Positions 7,869 through 15,029 of a stretch of 64,000 bases of DNA are shown here, in pieces; position 1 is the stretch's first letter, and each line of letters starts with the position of its first letter. Origin of the DNA: Carbonactinospora thermoautotrophica. Lineage in GTDB: Bacteria > Actinomycetota > Actinomycetes > Streptomycetales > Carbonactinosporaceae. Under the pieces are notes generated by a model that was not told the origin of the DNA, made no database searches, and saw nothing but the letters and a program-made list of their open reading frames with translations. The stretch is taken from contig NZ_JYIJ01000019.1 of NCBI RefSeq assembly GCF_001543895.1, positions 1,116,001 through 1,180,000 of the forward strand, given 5' to 3'. Position numbers and translations under genes: made by a program.

Positions 7869-7920
7869 GTGCCAGATCTGTGCCAGAACGAGCGGCACCG
7901 TACGGTCAACCACGGTCAAC
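7869..7920. repeat. paired direct repeats, possible integrase arm sites
   Basis: GTGCCAGA occurs at 7869-7876 and 7880-7887, and ACGGTCAAC at 7902-7910 and 7912-7920, each pair one helical turn apart. They lie about 95 bp from the tRNA core site once the IS insertion is discounted. Such spaced direct repeats next to a tRNA core resemble arm-type sites of tyrosine integrases. This is inferred; the integrase itself is not in the window. Confidence 0.45.
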
Positions 7921-7963
7921 AACGGCACGAGCGGGCACGCTCGACCTGCTCAGCACTCGCCTA

Positions 7964-8851
7964 AAGGTTGTCTCGTAACTCGGGGCGGTGTCGGCCGTTG
8001 GTCGGGGTATGGGTCAGGTGATCTCTGCTGCTCAGGCGGGGTGGATCACTCCGTTCACCGGGTTGACACCCCGGCAGTTCCGCAAGCTGGTGCGTACCGT
8101 GGCCGAGCGGGGCGGGGACAGGATCGCCGACGGTCGCGCCTGCCGGCCGTGGCGATTGTGTCTGGCGGATCGGGTGTTGCTGGTCGCGGTGTACTGGCGC
8201 ACGAACCTGACGTTGCGGCAGGTCGGCCCGCTGTTCGGGATCTCCCATGCCGCGGCGCACCGGGTCGTGGAGACGGTGGGGCCGCTGCTGGCCCTGGCCC
8301 CGGCCCGGCGCCGCAGCGTCGATCAGGTGTGCATCGTGGACGGCACCCTGGTGCCCACCCGGGATCGCCGTCTGGCGGAGCGCAGCAAGAACTACCGGTA
8401 CTCGACCAACCTCCAGGTCGCGATCGACGCCGACACCCGCCTGGTCGTCGCCGTCGGGGACCCCCAGCCGGGCAACCGCAACGACTGCCGGGCCTACCGC
8501 GAGTCCGGCATTGACCAGGTCCTGGCTGGCAGGCCTGTCATGGCCGACGGGGGCTATCAGGGCAACCCGGGCGTGATCATCCCCTACCGTAGGCCCCGGG
8601 ACGGCACGCCCCTGCCGGAGTGGCAGGAGGAGCTCAACGCGGTCCATCGCAGCGTCCGGGCTCGGATCGAGCACACCCTGGCGAGGATGAAGTGTTGGAA
8701 GATCCTGCGCGATTACCGGCGCAAGGCCCATACCCTGCGCGACACCGCCGCCGGCATCGCCTTCCTGCACAACCTCGCCCTCACTGGTTGATCGGAGCAG
8801 GCGCCGGCCAGCATCGCACGCAACCCAGAAGACCAGTTACGTGACAGCCTT
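7964..8851 (+). mobile_element. IS5-type insertion sequence, copy B
   Basis: An 888-bp element identical in layout to copy A but in opposite orientation, bounded by AAGGTTGTC at the left and GACAGCCTT at the right with TA on each flank (7962-7963, 8852-8853). It is inserted between the putative integrase arm repeats and the tRNA-derived attachment core, so it lies just inside the end of the integrative element. The two copies enclose 735 bp containing the restriction-modification fragment. Confidence 0.9.
7988..8791 (+). CDS. IS5-family transposase (DDE_Tnp_4 type), copy B
   Basis: A 267-aa protein identical to the product of copy A, with the same helix-turn-helix segment and the VDGTLVPT / MADGGYQG / RIEHTLARMK catalytic set. 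It is predicted active: no frameshift and no missing acidic residue. Identity of the two copies means that either could supply transposase and that they are perfect substrates for homologous recombination, which in this inverted arrangement would flip the 735-bp segment between them. Confidence 0.93.
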   Translation: MSAVGRGMGQVISAAQAGWITPFTGLTPRQFRKLVRTVAERGGDRIADGRACRPWRLCLADRVLLVAVYWRTNLTLRQVGPLFGISHAAAHRVVETVGPLLALAPARRRSVDQVCIVDGTLVPTRDRRLAERSKNYRYSTNLQVAIDADTRLVVAVGDPQPGNRNDCRAYRESGIDQVLAGRPVMADGGYQGNPGVIIPYRRPRDGTPLPEWQEELNAVHRSVRARIEHTLARMKCWKILRDYRRKAHTLRDTAAGIAFLHNLALTG

Positions 8852-8874
8852 TAGCTCACGGCCGATCACCGCTG

Positions 8875-8923
8875 ATCAGCTTCCCAAGCTGATAGTGCAG
8901 GTTCGATTCCCGTCACCCGCTCC
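8875..8923 (+). repeat. attachment site: 3' half of tRNA-Gly(CCC) at the element end
   Basis: The sequence runs from the anticodon stem (ATCAGC, loop TTCCCAA, GCTGAT) through the T arm GGTTCGATTCC to the acceptor strand CACCCGC and discriminator TCC. It is the 3' half of a glycine tRNA with anticodon CCC. The expected 5' half (acceptor GCGGGTG, D arm) is missing upstream, where element DNA lies instead. This is the usual distal att copy left when an AICE integrates in a tRNA 3' end. It fixes the right boundary of the element near 8923; the complete tRNA gene should be left of base 1. Confidence 0.82.
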
Positions 8924-8930
8924 GCAGCAG

Positions 8931-8956
8931 AGGCCCAGGTCACCGGACCTGGGCCT
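8931..8956 (+). terminator. terminator of the original tRNA-Gly gene
   Basis: AGGCCCAGGT at 8931-8940 and ACCTGGGCCT at 8947-8956 form a perfect 10-bp stem with a 6-nt loop, 8 nt past the tRNA 3' end, followed by TCGTGCTTGT. It is the host terminator now separated from the tRNA 5' half by the integrated element. Confidence 0.8.
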
Positions 8957-8994
8957 TCGTGCTTGTCGGGGTCACTCGGGGACCCGCGCCAGGT

Positions 8995-9035
8995 GGGCGG
9001 CTCACCCGCTGGGAGGCGGTGCGGGTGAGCCGCCC
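8995..9035. terminator. 15-bp-stem hairpin after the tRNA remnant
   Basis: GGGCGGCTCACCCGC (8995-9009) pairs perfectly with GCGGGTGAGCCGCCC (9021-9035) around an 11-nt loop. The gap 8957-9182 contains no convincing gene. The hairpin may end transcription coming from the minus-strand recombinase-like/HATPase pair, which points toward it. Confidence 0.55.
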
Positions 9036-9182
9036 GGGGTGTGGGCCGCGCGTCGGGGGCGGCGGGGCTCGATGCTGGTCGGGGGCAGGACCGGCCGAGC
9101 CCCTGGGCGCGTGGCCCGCACGATGTGGGGGAGCAATCCCCGGGCCGGGGCGCGGCACGGCGCGGGGGCGCTCCGGCTCATG

Positions 9183-9565
9183 TCATCCCCTGCCGCGCAC
9201 TACTCCCCCGCGGTAGGGGAGTTGGACGGCGCGCAGGGTCAGGCCCTCGGGTGGGTTGGCGAAGGCCAGGAACCGGCCCGGCTGCGACGTCGCTGCCAGT
9301 AGATCCCCCTGGGCCTGCGGGTGCTGGGGCATCAGCTCCGGCCGGGCGATCAGCACCCCCTGAAACTTGCCGTCCCGCAGGTCGGTGAGGAGTTCCCGCA
9401 GCCCGGGCGGGTCGGATGCCCACAACGGGCAGGCCCGTCCTGGTACACGCCGTGGATCTCCCAGCCCATCCAGGTGGCGTGCTCCCGGCATTTCCCGTCC
9501 TGGCGGGCCAGCTCCACCGGATCGAACCCCGGGGTACAGACCCACACCCCCACCCGGGTCGTCAC
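9183..9565 (-). pseudogene. recombinase-like small protein, frameshifted
   Basis: It starts at GTG 9565, overlapping the stop of the HATPase gene (GTGA), and reads VTTRVGVWVCTPG...GWEIHGVYQDG. Near 9440 the sense switches to the next frame, which gives ACPLWASDPPGLRELLTDL, then GVLIARPELM and so on to the stop at 9183. Joined, the pieces resemble the catalytic-domain layout of small serine-recombinase-like actinomycete proteins (VGVW...CTPG in place of VxYxRVS), without a clear catalytic Ser. One base gained or lost explains the break; it could be a sequencing error or real decay. Confidence 0.55.
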
Positions 9566-10083
9566 CGCTCCGCCTCCGGGCCGAGCGCGGGGATGTCGGC
9601 GTACACGAACTTCCCACCCGGGCGCTTCGGGAGATGCCCCCACCGGGCGCACAGGGCGTCGACTAGGAGCAGGCCGCGCCCCTCGGGGTCCTGGTCGGTG
9701 GCCCACGCCAACACCGGACCCTGCGGGTTGTAGTCGTCCACCTCCACCCGGAAGGTCTCCCCGCGCCAGCGCGCCACCACCAGCAGCGGGCGGCCGTCCG
9801 GCTTCCCATGCTTGAGCGCGTTGCCGAACAACTCGGTGGCGACCAGGCTCACCGCTTCCACCGGGAACCGGTCGAGTAGCCCCCAGCGGGTCAGGCAGTC
9901 CTCCACATACGCCCGCACCCGGCGCACCTGCTCCGGCTCCGGCGGGAACCACACCCGGCGCAGGAACCCACCCGCTCCACGCCGGTCACGGGGCCGCCAC
10001 CCCCGACCCGCCACCCGCCTGGCACGGATACCGAGACGGTGAACCAGCCGAGCTATAGACACGCGCCCGACACGAGACGACAC
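9562..10083 (-). CDS. ATP-binding protein, HATPase_c_2 family (RsbW-like)
   Basis: A 173-aa GHKL ATPase. After a basic N-terminal tail of about 40 residues, the domain shows VSLVATELFGNALKHG (N-box) and EGRGLLLVDALCARWG (G-box). These single-domain kinases act on sigma-factor regulators. It is translationally coupled to the recombinase-like ORF downstream and divergent from the XRE regulator at 10282. The first ATG at 10083 may be too early, because the residues before about 45 are Arg-rich and variable. Confidence 0.8.
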   Translation of the reverse strand: MSSRVGRVSIARLVHRLGIRARRVAGRGWRPRDRRGAGGFLRRVWFPPEPEQVRRVRAYVEDCLTRWGLLDRFPVEAVSLVATELFGNALKHGKPDGRPLLVVARWRGETFRVEVDDYNPQGPVLAWATDQDPEGRGLLLVDALCARWGHLPKRPGGKFVYADIPALGPEAER

Positions 10084-10189
10084 GCTTCACGCCACGACCC
10101 CCGCACGACTCGCACCGGGGGTCTTCCACTACCCGCCCAGGAGCCATGGCCCGAGCATCTGAGGCGCCCGGATATACGAACAGTCACGG

Positions 10190-10201
10190 TGTGTATACAC
10201 A
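10190..10201. promoter_or_regulatory. TGTGTATACACA palindrome in a divergent promoter
   Basis: A perfect 12-bp palindrome about 80 bp upstream of the XRE regulator start and about 110 bp from the divergent HATPase start, in an AT-richer stretch (GGATATACGAACAG nearby). It is a plausible autoregulatory operator for the XRE protein; binding is inferred. Confidence 0.45.
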
Positions 10202-10281
10202 TGCGGTATAAGCTCGATAAGTCCGGCTGTCGGTGGTGAGACCTCATTTAGGATCGCGACTGAGCGGGGGAGGCGCCGCCT

Positions 10282-11658
10282 GTGAGTGATCCACGTCAGC
10301 AGTCGATCGGGTTACCCGACAGTTTCTGGCAGCGTGAGGAAGCGCAGCAGCCGCTGCGTGAACGCGACGTCGCCGCGATCTTCCGGCTGGTGCAGAAGTA
10401 CACCGGGGCCAGCCAGACCAAGATCGGGATGGCTGTGGGGATGCCTCAGCCCCATGTCAGCACGATCATGGCGGGCAAGCGCCAGGTGCGCGACGTCGCG
10501 GTGTTCGAGCGGATCGCCGAGGGGTTGGGCATTCCCCGCCACCTTCTCGGGCTGGCACCGGAGCCCGGGAAATCGGGTCCCTTCCCCGACGTGACTGGCG
10601 AGGATCCCATGAAGCGCCGAGAATTCCTCGGAGTCGCCGGCATCGCCGTGACCGGTCTGGCCGAACCGGGCACCTGCTCTGACGCCACCGACCAGGTGCG
10701 CGCGATCGGTGACATCCTCCTGCCGTACGGCACCGCGGACCACGCGGAGGGAGAGCCGGAGGTCCCCAGCCTGGCGCGGCTCCAAGCCCTGGTGTCGGCA
10801 GCCAGGCAGGCGTACGCGGCGTGCCGGTACTCGGCCGTGATGAAGGAGCTTCCAGGACTGTTGTCCGTCGTCCGGCATGCCCGCAACGCGTTCGACGGCG
10901 ACGAGGCGTTGACCGCGCTGAGCCTCGCGGCGGACACCTACCACGTGGCGGCCAGCACAATGCTCAAACTGGGGCACAAGGACCTGGCGTGGATCGCCGC
11001 TGATCGCAGCATGCAGGCCGCCTCAGCCAGCCAGGACCCGCTGACAGTCGGGTCGAGCATGCGGATCCTGACCCATGTCTTCCTCGCCAGCGGCTACCAC
11101 GACCGCGCGAAGGAAACCGCGAGCCGGGCAGCCGTCGAGCTGAGCCGGCAGTTCTCCAAACCCTCGCCTGATGAGCTGTCCGTTTACGGTGCGCTCCTGC
11201 TACGGGGAGCCATCGCCGCCGCCCGGGGCGAAGACCGGGCCGGCGCCCTCGAACTGCTGGATGAAGCCGAACGCGCGGCCCGGCATTTAGGGAAGGGCTT
11301 CAACCACCACCAGACCGCGTTCGGCCTCACCAACGTGCTCGTCCACCGCGCGCATATCGCGGTCACCCTGGGCGACGCCGGCACCGCCCTACAGCACGCG
11401 CGCCGAGTCGACCTGACCACGATGCCGGTGCGGGAACGGCAGGCCAGCCTGTGGCTGGACGTCGCCCGCGCCTACGCCCAGTGGGGCAAGTACCCGCAAG
11501 CCCTCACCGCGGTACTCAAAGCCGAACAGTTGGCTCCTGAGGAGATACACGCCCGCCCGGCGGTGCGCAGACTGGTCGAGGAACTGAACCAGCACAGCCG
11601 CACGGCTGGGCTATCCGAGGTAGGAGGACTGGCCAGGCGCGTGGGTGGGGACCTGTGA
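10282..11658 (+). CDS. XRE-family HTH regulator with TPR-like C-terminus
   Basis: A 458-aa regulator. The helix-turn-helix is at about residues 35-90 (ASQTKIGMAVGMPQPHVSTIMAG). After it comes MKRREFLGVAGIAV, a Tat-signal-like remnant typical of this Streptomyces family, then helical repeats to the end. It starts at GTG 10282 behind GGGGGAGGC. Its stop overlaps the start of the flavoprotein gene, so it heads a small operon (regulator, flavoprotein, NUDIX fragment). This kind of regulator is abundant in actinomycetes, and its signal is unknown. Confidence 0.85.
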   Translation: MSDPRQQSIGLPDSFWQREEAQQPLRERDVAAIFRLVQKYTGASQTKIGMAVGMPQPHVSTIMAGKRQVRDVAVFERIAEGLGIPRHLLGLAPEPGKSGPFPDVTGEDPMKRREFLGVAGIAVTGLAEPGTCSDATDQVRAIGDILLPYGTADHAEGEPEVPSLARLQALVSAARQAYAACRYSAVMKELPGLLSVVRHARNAFDGDEALTALSLAADTYHVAASTMLKLGHKDLAWIAADRSMQAASASQDPLTVGSSMRILTHVFLASGYHDRAKETASRAAVELSRQFSKPSPDELSVYGALLLRGAIAAARGEDRAGALELLDEAERAARHLGKGFNHHQTAFGLTNVLVHRAHIAVTLGDAGTALQHARRVDLTTMPVRERQASLWLDVARAYAQWGKYPQALTAVLKAEQLAPEEIHARPAVRRLVEELNQHSRTAGLSEVGGLARRVGGDL

Positions 11659-12224
11659 CCAGCCGACCGAATCAGCGCGTGCTGTACGTGGTCGTGTGCG
11701 GGGCAGGCCCCGCCCCGTATGTCGACCGGCTGATCAAGCAGGCCCAGCAGCGCGGCTGGCAGGCCTGCGTCCTCGCCACCCCCGCCGCCCTGGAGTTCAT
11801 CGACGCCGCGCACCTGGAAGCCATCACCGGCTACCCGGTGCGCAGCCACCACCGCAAGCCCGGCGAACCACGGGGACGCGGCCTGCCCCGCGCCGATGCC
11901 ATCGTAGTGGCCCCGGCCACGTACAACACGATCAACAAATGGGCCGCCGGCATCGCCGATACCTACCCGCTGGATGTCCTCGCCGAGTGCACCGGCCTGG
12001 GCCTGCCGATCGTCGTGCTCCCGTTCGTGAACGCCGCTCTCGCCGCCAACCGCGTCTTCGCCCGCAGCATCCAGGAACTGCGCGCCGCCGGGGTACGCGT
12101 CATCCACGGCCCCGGCCAGATCGAACCCCACCCACCCGGCACCGGCAGCCGCCTGGTCGACACCTTCCCCTGGCACCTCGCCCTGGACCACCTCGACCAA
12201 CACGCCCACGGTCCCGGCGCATGA
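11655..12224 (+). CDS. flavoprotein, HFCD/Dfp family
   Basis: A 189-aa protein of the homo-oligomeric flavin-containing Cys decarboxylase fold: VLYVVVCGAGPAP near the N-terminus, then ADAIVVAPATYNTINKWAAGIAD, the conserved P-A-T-x-N-T segment binding FMN phosphate and substrate, and a C-terminal LPIVVLPFVNAALA. Free-standing members beside XRE regulators are common in Streptomyces, but their substrate is not established. It starts at GTG 11655 overlapping the regulator stop, and its own stop overlaps the NUDIX start. Confidence 0.82.
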   Translation: MTSRPNQRVLYVVVCGAGPAPYVDRLIKQAQQRGWQACVLATPAALEFIDAAHLEAITGYPVRSHHRKPGEPRGRGLPRADAIVVAPATYNTINKWAAGIADTYPLDVLAECTGLGLPIVVLPFVNAALAANRVFARSIQELRAAGVRVIHGPGQIEPHPPGTGSRLVDTFPWHLALDHLDQHAHGPGA

Positions 12225-12340
12225 CCGACACCCGACACACCGACCCGATCACCCTCCCCCGGGTCGCGGCCGGCGCGCTGTGCCTTGACGAGAACAACCG
12301 CGTGCTGTTGATTCGTCAACCTCGCAGAGGCCGACGCTAC
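12221..12340 (+). pseudogene. truncated NUDIX hydrolase, N-terminus only
   Basis: ATG 12221 overlaps the flavoprotein stop (ATGA). The first 35 or so residues (TLPRVAAGALCLDENNRVLLIRQP) are a normal NUDIX N-terminus. The expected glycine-rich lead-in and the catalytic GX5EX7REUXEEXGU box are absent; the frame instead runs on as Arg/Ser/Pro-rich nonsense to 12598, over the next gene. The break is near 12330, where unrelated DNA carrying the cyclotransferase gene begins, so a deletion or insertion joined the two. Confidence 0.65.
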
Positions 12341-12360
12341 GGTGATCCGAGAGGTGCTTC

Positions 12361-12858
12361 ATGCCGCATACCGCGACCCACTCACCCCGGACGACCTCAC
12401 AGCCCTCTGACCGGCCGGACCGCCTATCGGCGGGCCCGGAAGCACTCTTCGTCTACGGAAGCCTCATCTTCCCTGAAGTCCTGCGTACCCTCCTTGGCCG
12501 CGTGCCCGACAGGACACCTGCAACTGCCGCAGGGTGGCGAGTCGCAGCCCTCCCGGGCCGGGTCTATCCAGGCCTGGTGTCCGGCGAGCGTTCGGTGAAC
12601 GGCTTCCTGATCACCGGCCTGTCCGCAAGCGAGTGGCGCATACTCGACGCCTTCGAGGACGACAGCTACGACCTGCGCCGCCTCACCCTCACCGATGGCC
12701 GGGACGGCTGGGCCTACGTCTGGACGAACGAGGCAGAGGTATCCGCTGACGACTGGGACCCCGAGCAGTTCGCCGCCCGGGAGCTGTCCGCCTACGTGGA
12801 ACGCTGTACGGCGTGGCGACGGAACTACGACGCCTCCATGAAGGGCGGACACTGCTGA
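12361..12858 (+). CDS. gamma-glutamylcyclotransferase-family protein (AIG2-like)
   Basis: A 165-aa protein with the fold signature ALFVYGSLIFPEVLRTLLGR (Y-G-S-L loop) at about residue 28, then GFLITGLSASEWRILDAFEDDSYDLRRL, carrying the conserved Glu expected to act as general base. The family releases 5-oxoproline from gamma-glutamyl compounds or modifies related amide linkages; many stand-alone bacterial members have unknown substrates. The start is uncertain: ATG 12361 adds a poorly conserved 27-residue tail. It ends immediately before the ISL3 element. Confidence 0.75.
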   Translation: MPHTATHSPRTTSQPSDRPDRLSAGPEALFVYGSLIFPEVLRTLLGRVPDRTPATAAGWRVAALPGRVYPGLVSGERSVNGFLITGLSASEWRILDAFEDDSYDLRRLTLTDGRDGWAYVWTNEAEVSADDWDPEQFAARELSAYVERCTAWRRNYDASMKGGHC

Positions 12859-12861
12859 ATT

Positions 12862-14427
12862 TGGCTCTACTGGATTTCAAGCGACGTGCTCCCGCGCGCC
12901 GTAGGCCGGTGCTGAAGGAGTGCGGTTCGGGAAGGTCCGCGGCGAGGACGGTGGCCATCCAGTCGGTGAGGCGGTCTCCGCGCCGCGGGCGCATCATGCG
13001 CGCGAAGGCGCGCACGTGCCCGTGGACGGTGTTCCGGTGTGGGCATCGGGCCAGGATGGCCGTGAGCTGGTGTTCCTCGCCGGGATCCAGGGTGCGGGGG
13101 TTGCGTATGATCCACCCGGCCACCGGGCGCACCGTCGGCGGTGCCGGGACGGGCTCGGGTGCGGTCGTGCCGGAGCGGAAGGGGCGGAGGTGGTCCCGCG
13201 CGGTGGCGTAGCTGCCGCGATAGCCCAGGGCCTGGGTCTCCTCCCGCAGCCGGGCGGCGTCGGTGCACCCGGCGTTCCACCGCCAGTACGGGGAGGGCGT
13301 GAACTCCTCCAGCATGCTGGGCCTGCGGCCGGTGCCGTCCTTGGTCAGCAGCTCGTCTGGGCTGTCGGCGCGGGCGAAGCGGCGGGCGGTGCCGCGGGCC
13401 AGGCGCAGCGTGCGGGCGATCGCCGTGCGGCTGTAGCCGCCGGCGAGGAGACCGTGGACGGCCGCGTGCCGCTCCCGGGTGCGCTGGGCCACCCGGCCCT
13501 CGGGTGCGGGAACGCTCGCGGCGTCGACCGGGTGGCCCGGCCTGTTCGTCGGCCTGTGCTGACCTGCCCGGTCCGGTCGGCTGGCGCTGGCGGGCGCGGT
13601 GCTTGCTGACGGCCCGCGCGACGGCTGCGCCGGGGTTGCGCCACAGATGCCAGCGGTCGGTGACCTGGACCGCTGCCGGGGGCCGCGTGCGGCGCCCTCG
13701 GCATAGCACCCCGCGCGGTCGCGGCTGACCACCGCCACCCCGGGGCGGGCACCCAGCCAGCGGGTGAAGGACTCCGCTGACCGGTCGGTCAGCACCTCGA
13801 CCGGGCGGCGGGCTTCCACGTCGACCAGCACCGTGCCGCAAACCGTGCCGCAGGGTGTGGCCACGCCGTAGCGCGAACTCATCCACCCCCAGCACGCGGG
13901 GCACCGCGACGGCAGGATCGGGCAGAGCACGGAGCAGCCGCGGCCAACCTCATCCGGTCCACGGCCGCGGCCAGCCGACGGGCCCGCCGTGCCCCCGCCC
14001 GGCCGCCCAGCGCCCAAGCGATTCGCCCGCAGCGCATCGCCCAGCCCCACGCTGCATCACCCGGAGCGGACCGTCGGACCAGGGACCTGTTCGGCGAAGG
14101 TCTTCTTCTGGCACTCGTCGTCGCGGCAGCAGAACCGGCGAACCCCAAGCCGGATCACTGTCTCCCGGCCCGCGATCGCGGTGTCGGACAGCCGCCGCTC
14201 CGACCGGCTGTGCACCCACCGGGACGCGACACCACAGCCCGGGCAGACCGCCTCCGGATCTGGTGTCCTGGCCTTGCTCCGCACCGACCTCCCGGCCAGG
14301 AACACCCCCTCGATGCGCACACCCGCCAGGTGCGGGAACCAGACCGCGAGCAACTCCGGGACCGACACCCGTCATGATCACGATCAACCAAGCCCCGCCA
14401 CAAGGTCACGAAATCCGAGCCAGAGCC
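12862..14427 (-). mobile_element. decayed ISL3-family insertion sequence
   Basis: The left end begins GGCTCTACTGGATTTC; the right end, read inward, begins GGGCTCTGGCTCGGATTTC. These imperfect repeats are of the ISL3 kind. The minus-strand transposase spans nearly the whole element, but its conserved parts fall in three frames. A remnant left end of the same type sits at 4753. The element lies between the cyclotransferase gene and the type VII toxin operon. Confidence 0.7.
12867..14368 (-). pseudogene. ISL3-family transposase, broken by several frameshifts
   Basis: The zinc-finger N-terminus reads cleanly from about 14368 (AVCPGCGVASRWVHSR, RRFCCRDDEC). A second frame gives ALGGRAGARLAAAV-like text near 14000. 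DDE-domain pieces PRVLGVDEFALRRGHT and VEVLTDRSAESFTRWL follow in different frames, as does TDRWHLWRNPGAAVARAV. The C-terminal helix-turn-helix and tail (GYSRTAIARTLRLARGT, LLTKDGTGRRPSML, YWRWNAGC) are again in the other frame down to about 12870. At least three indels are needed, so the enzyme is dead. Confidence 0.75.
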
Positions 14428-14560
14428 CGTTTTCAGCCGTCGCCGACACGAACCGCTTCACCGTGTCGACGAGCAACGGTCCCCCTTCCACATGCGCAAA
14501 TGCTTCCAGCATCTTGCCAGCGATCAGCGCATCCGGGGTGACATCGAGGTCGTTCTACGT
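14428..14560 (-). pseudogene. short coding remnant abutting the ISL3 element
   Basis: Read on the minus strand into the element, one frame gives about 43 residues of normal protein character (DALIAGKMLEAFAHVEGG, then LLVDTVKRFVSATAENG), ending exactly at the ISL3 terminus. A TAG lies just upstream in the same frame, so the start is also lost or altered. I do not recognise the family. The matching remainder is not present beyond the other IS end, which suggests that a deletion accompanied the insertion. Confidence 0.35.
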
Positions 14561-14705
14561 TACGGACTCAGTTCTTGTGATCGGGGCCTCTGGCGTACAC
14601 CGTGAGGCCCGCCGTTCTCGCGAGGGCAAAAAGTGGCCTTGGTTCCTGTGGGTGATGTTGGGTAGCCTCGCTGGCACGAGTCGTAGTGGGCACGGGGGTT
14701 CGGGG

Positions 14706-15029
14706 ATGTCCGATCAGTTCGAGATCAGCCCGGAGTCGTTACAGACGGCCTCGCGGGGCATGCGGCGGTGTGCGGAGGATTTCGCCGCCGCGGTGGAGCG
14801 ACTGCGGGGCCGGGTGCTGGGGGCGGGCAACCCGTGGGGCGGGGATGAGTTCGGCACCCTGTTCGGCGCCGCGTACACCGGGTGCACCGAGTTGGGGTTG
14901 CGGGCGCTGGACCACCTGGCGGGCCAGCTCGGTGACGTCGCTGAGGCGCTGGGGAAGATGGGCGCCAACATCCAGGCCGCGGACGAGGCGAACGCCGCCT
15001 CCATCCACCGGGTCGGGGGCGAGCGATGA
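14706..15029 (+). CDS. WXG100-type protein, first gene of a toxin operon
   Basis: A 107-aa helical hairpin protein. The turn motif is in GNPWGGDEFG at about residue 43, between two amphipathic helices (LQTASRGMRRCAEDFAAAVERL and a second about residues 60-95). Such ESX-like proteins are partners or targets of type VII secretion. It starts at ATG 14706 and its stop overlaps the toxin start (ATGA at 15026). The gene probably encodes the helical partner needed to export the next protein. Confidence 0.82.
   Translation: MSDQFEISPESLQTASRGMRRCAEDFAAAVERLRGRVLGAGNPWGGDEFGTLFGAAYTGCTELGLRALDHLAGQLGDVAEALGKMGANIQAADEANAASIHRVGGER

Noticed and set aside
6339-8853. A composite transposon carrying the restriction-modification gene.
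   Set aside because: The enclosed gene is truncated at the IS border and each IS has its own TA flanks, so two separate insertions explain the pattern more simply.
8875-8923. A complete tRNA-Gly gene.
   Set aside because: Only the anticodon arm, T arm and 3' acceptor strand are present; no GCGGGTG 5' strand or D arm precedes it, so it is an attachment-site remnant.
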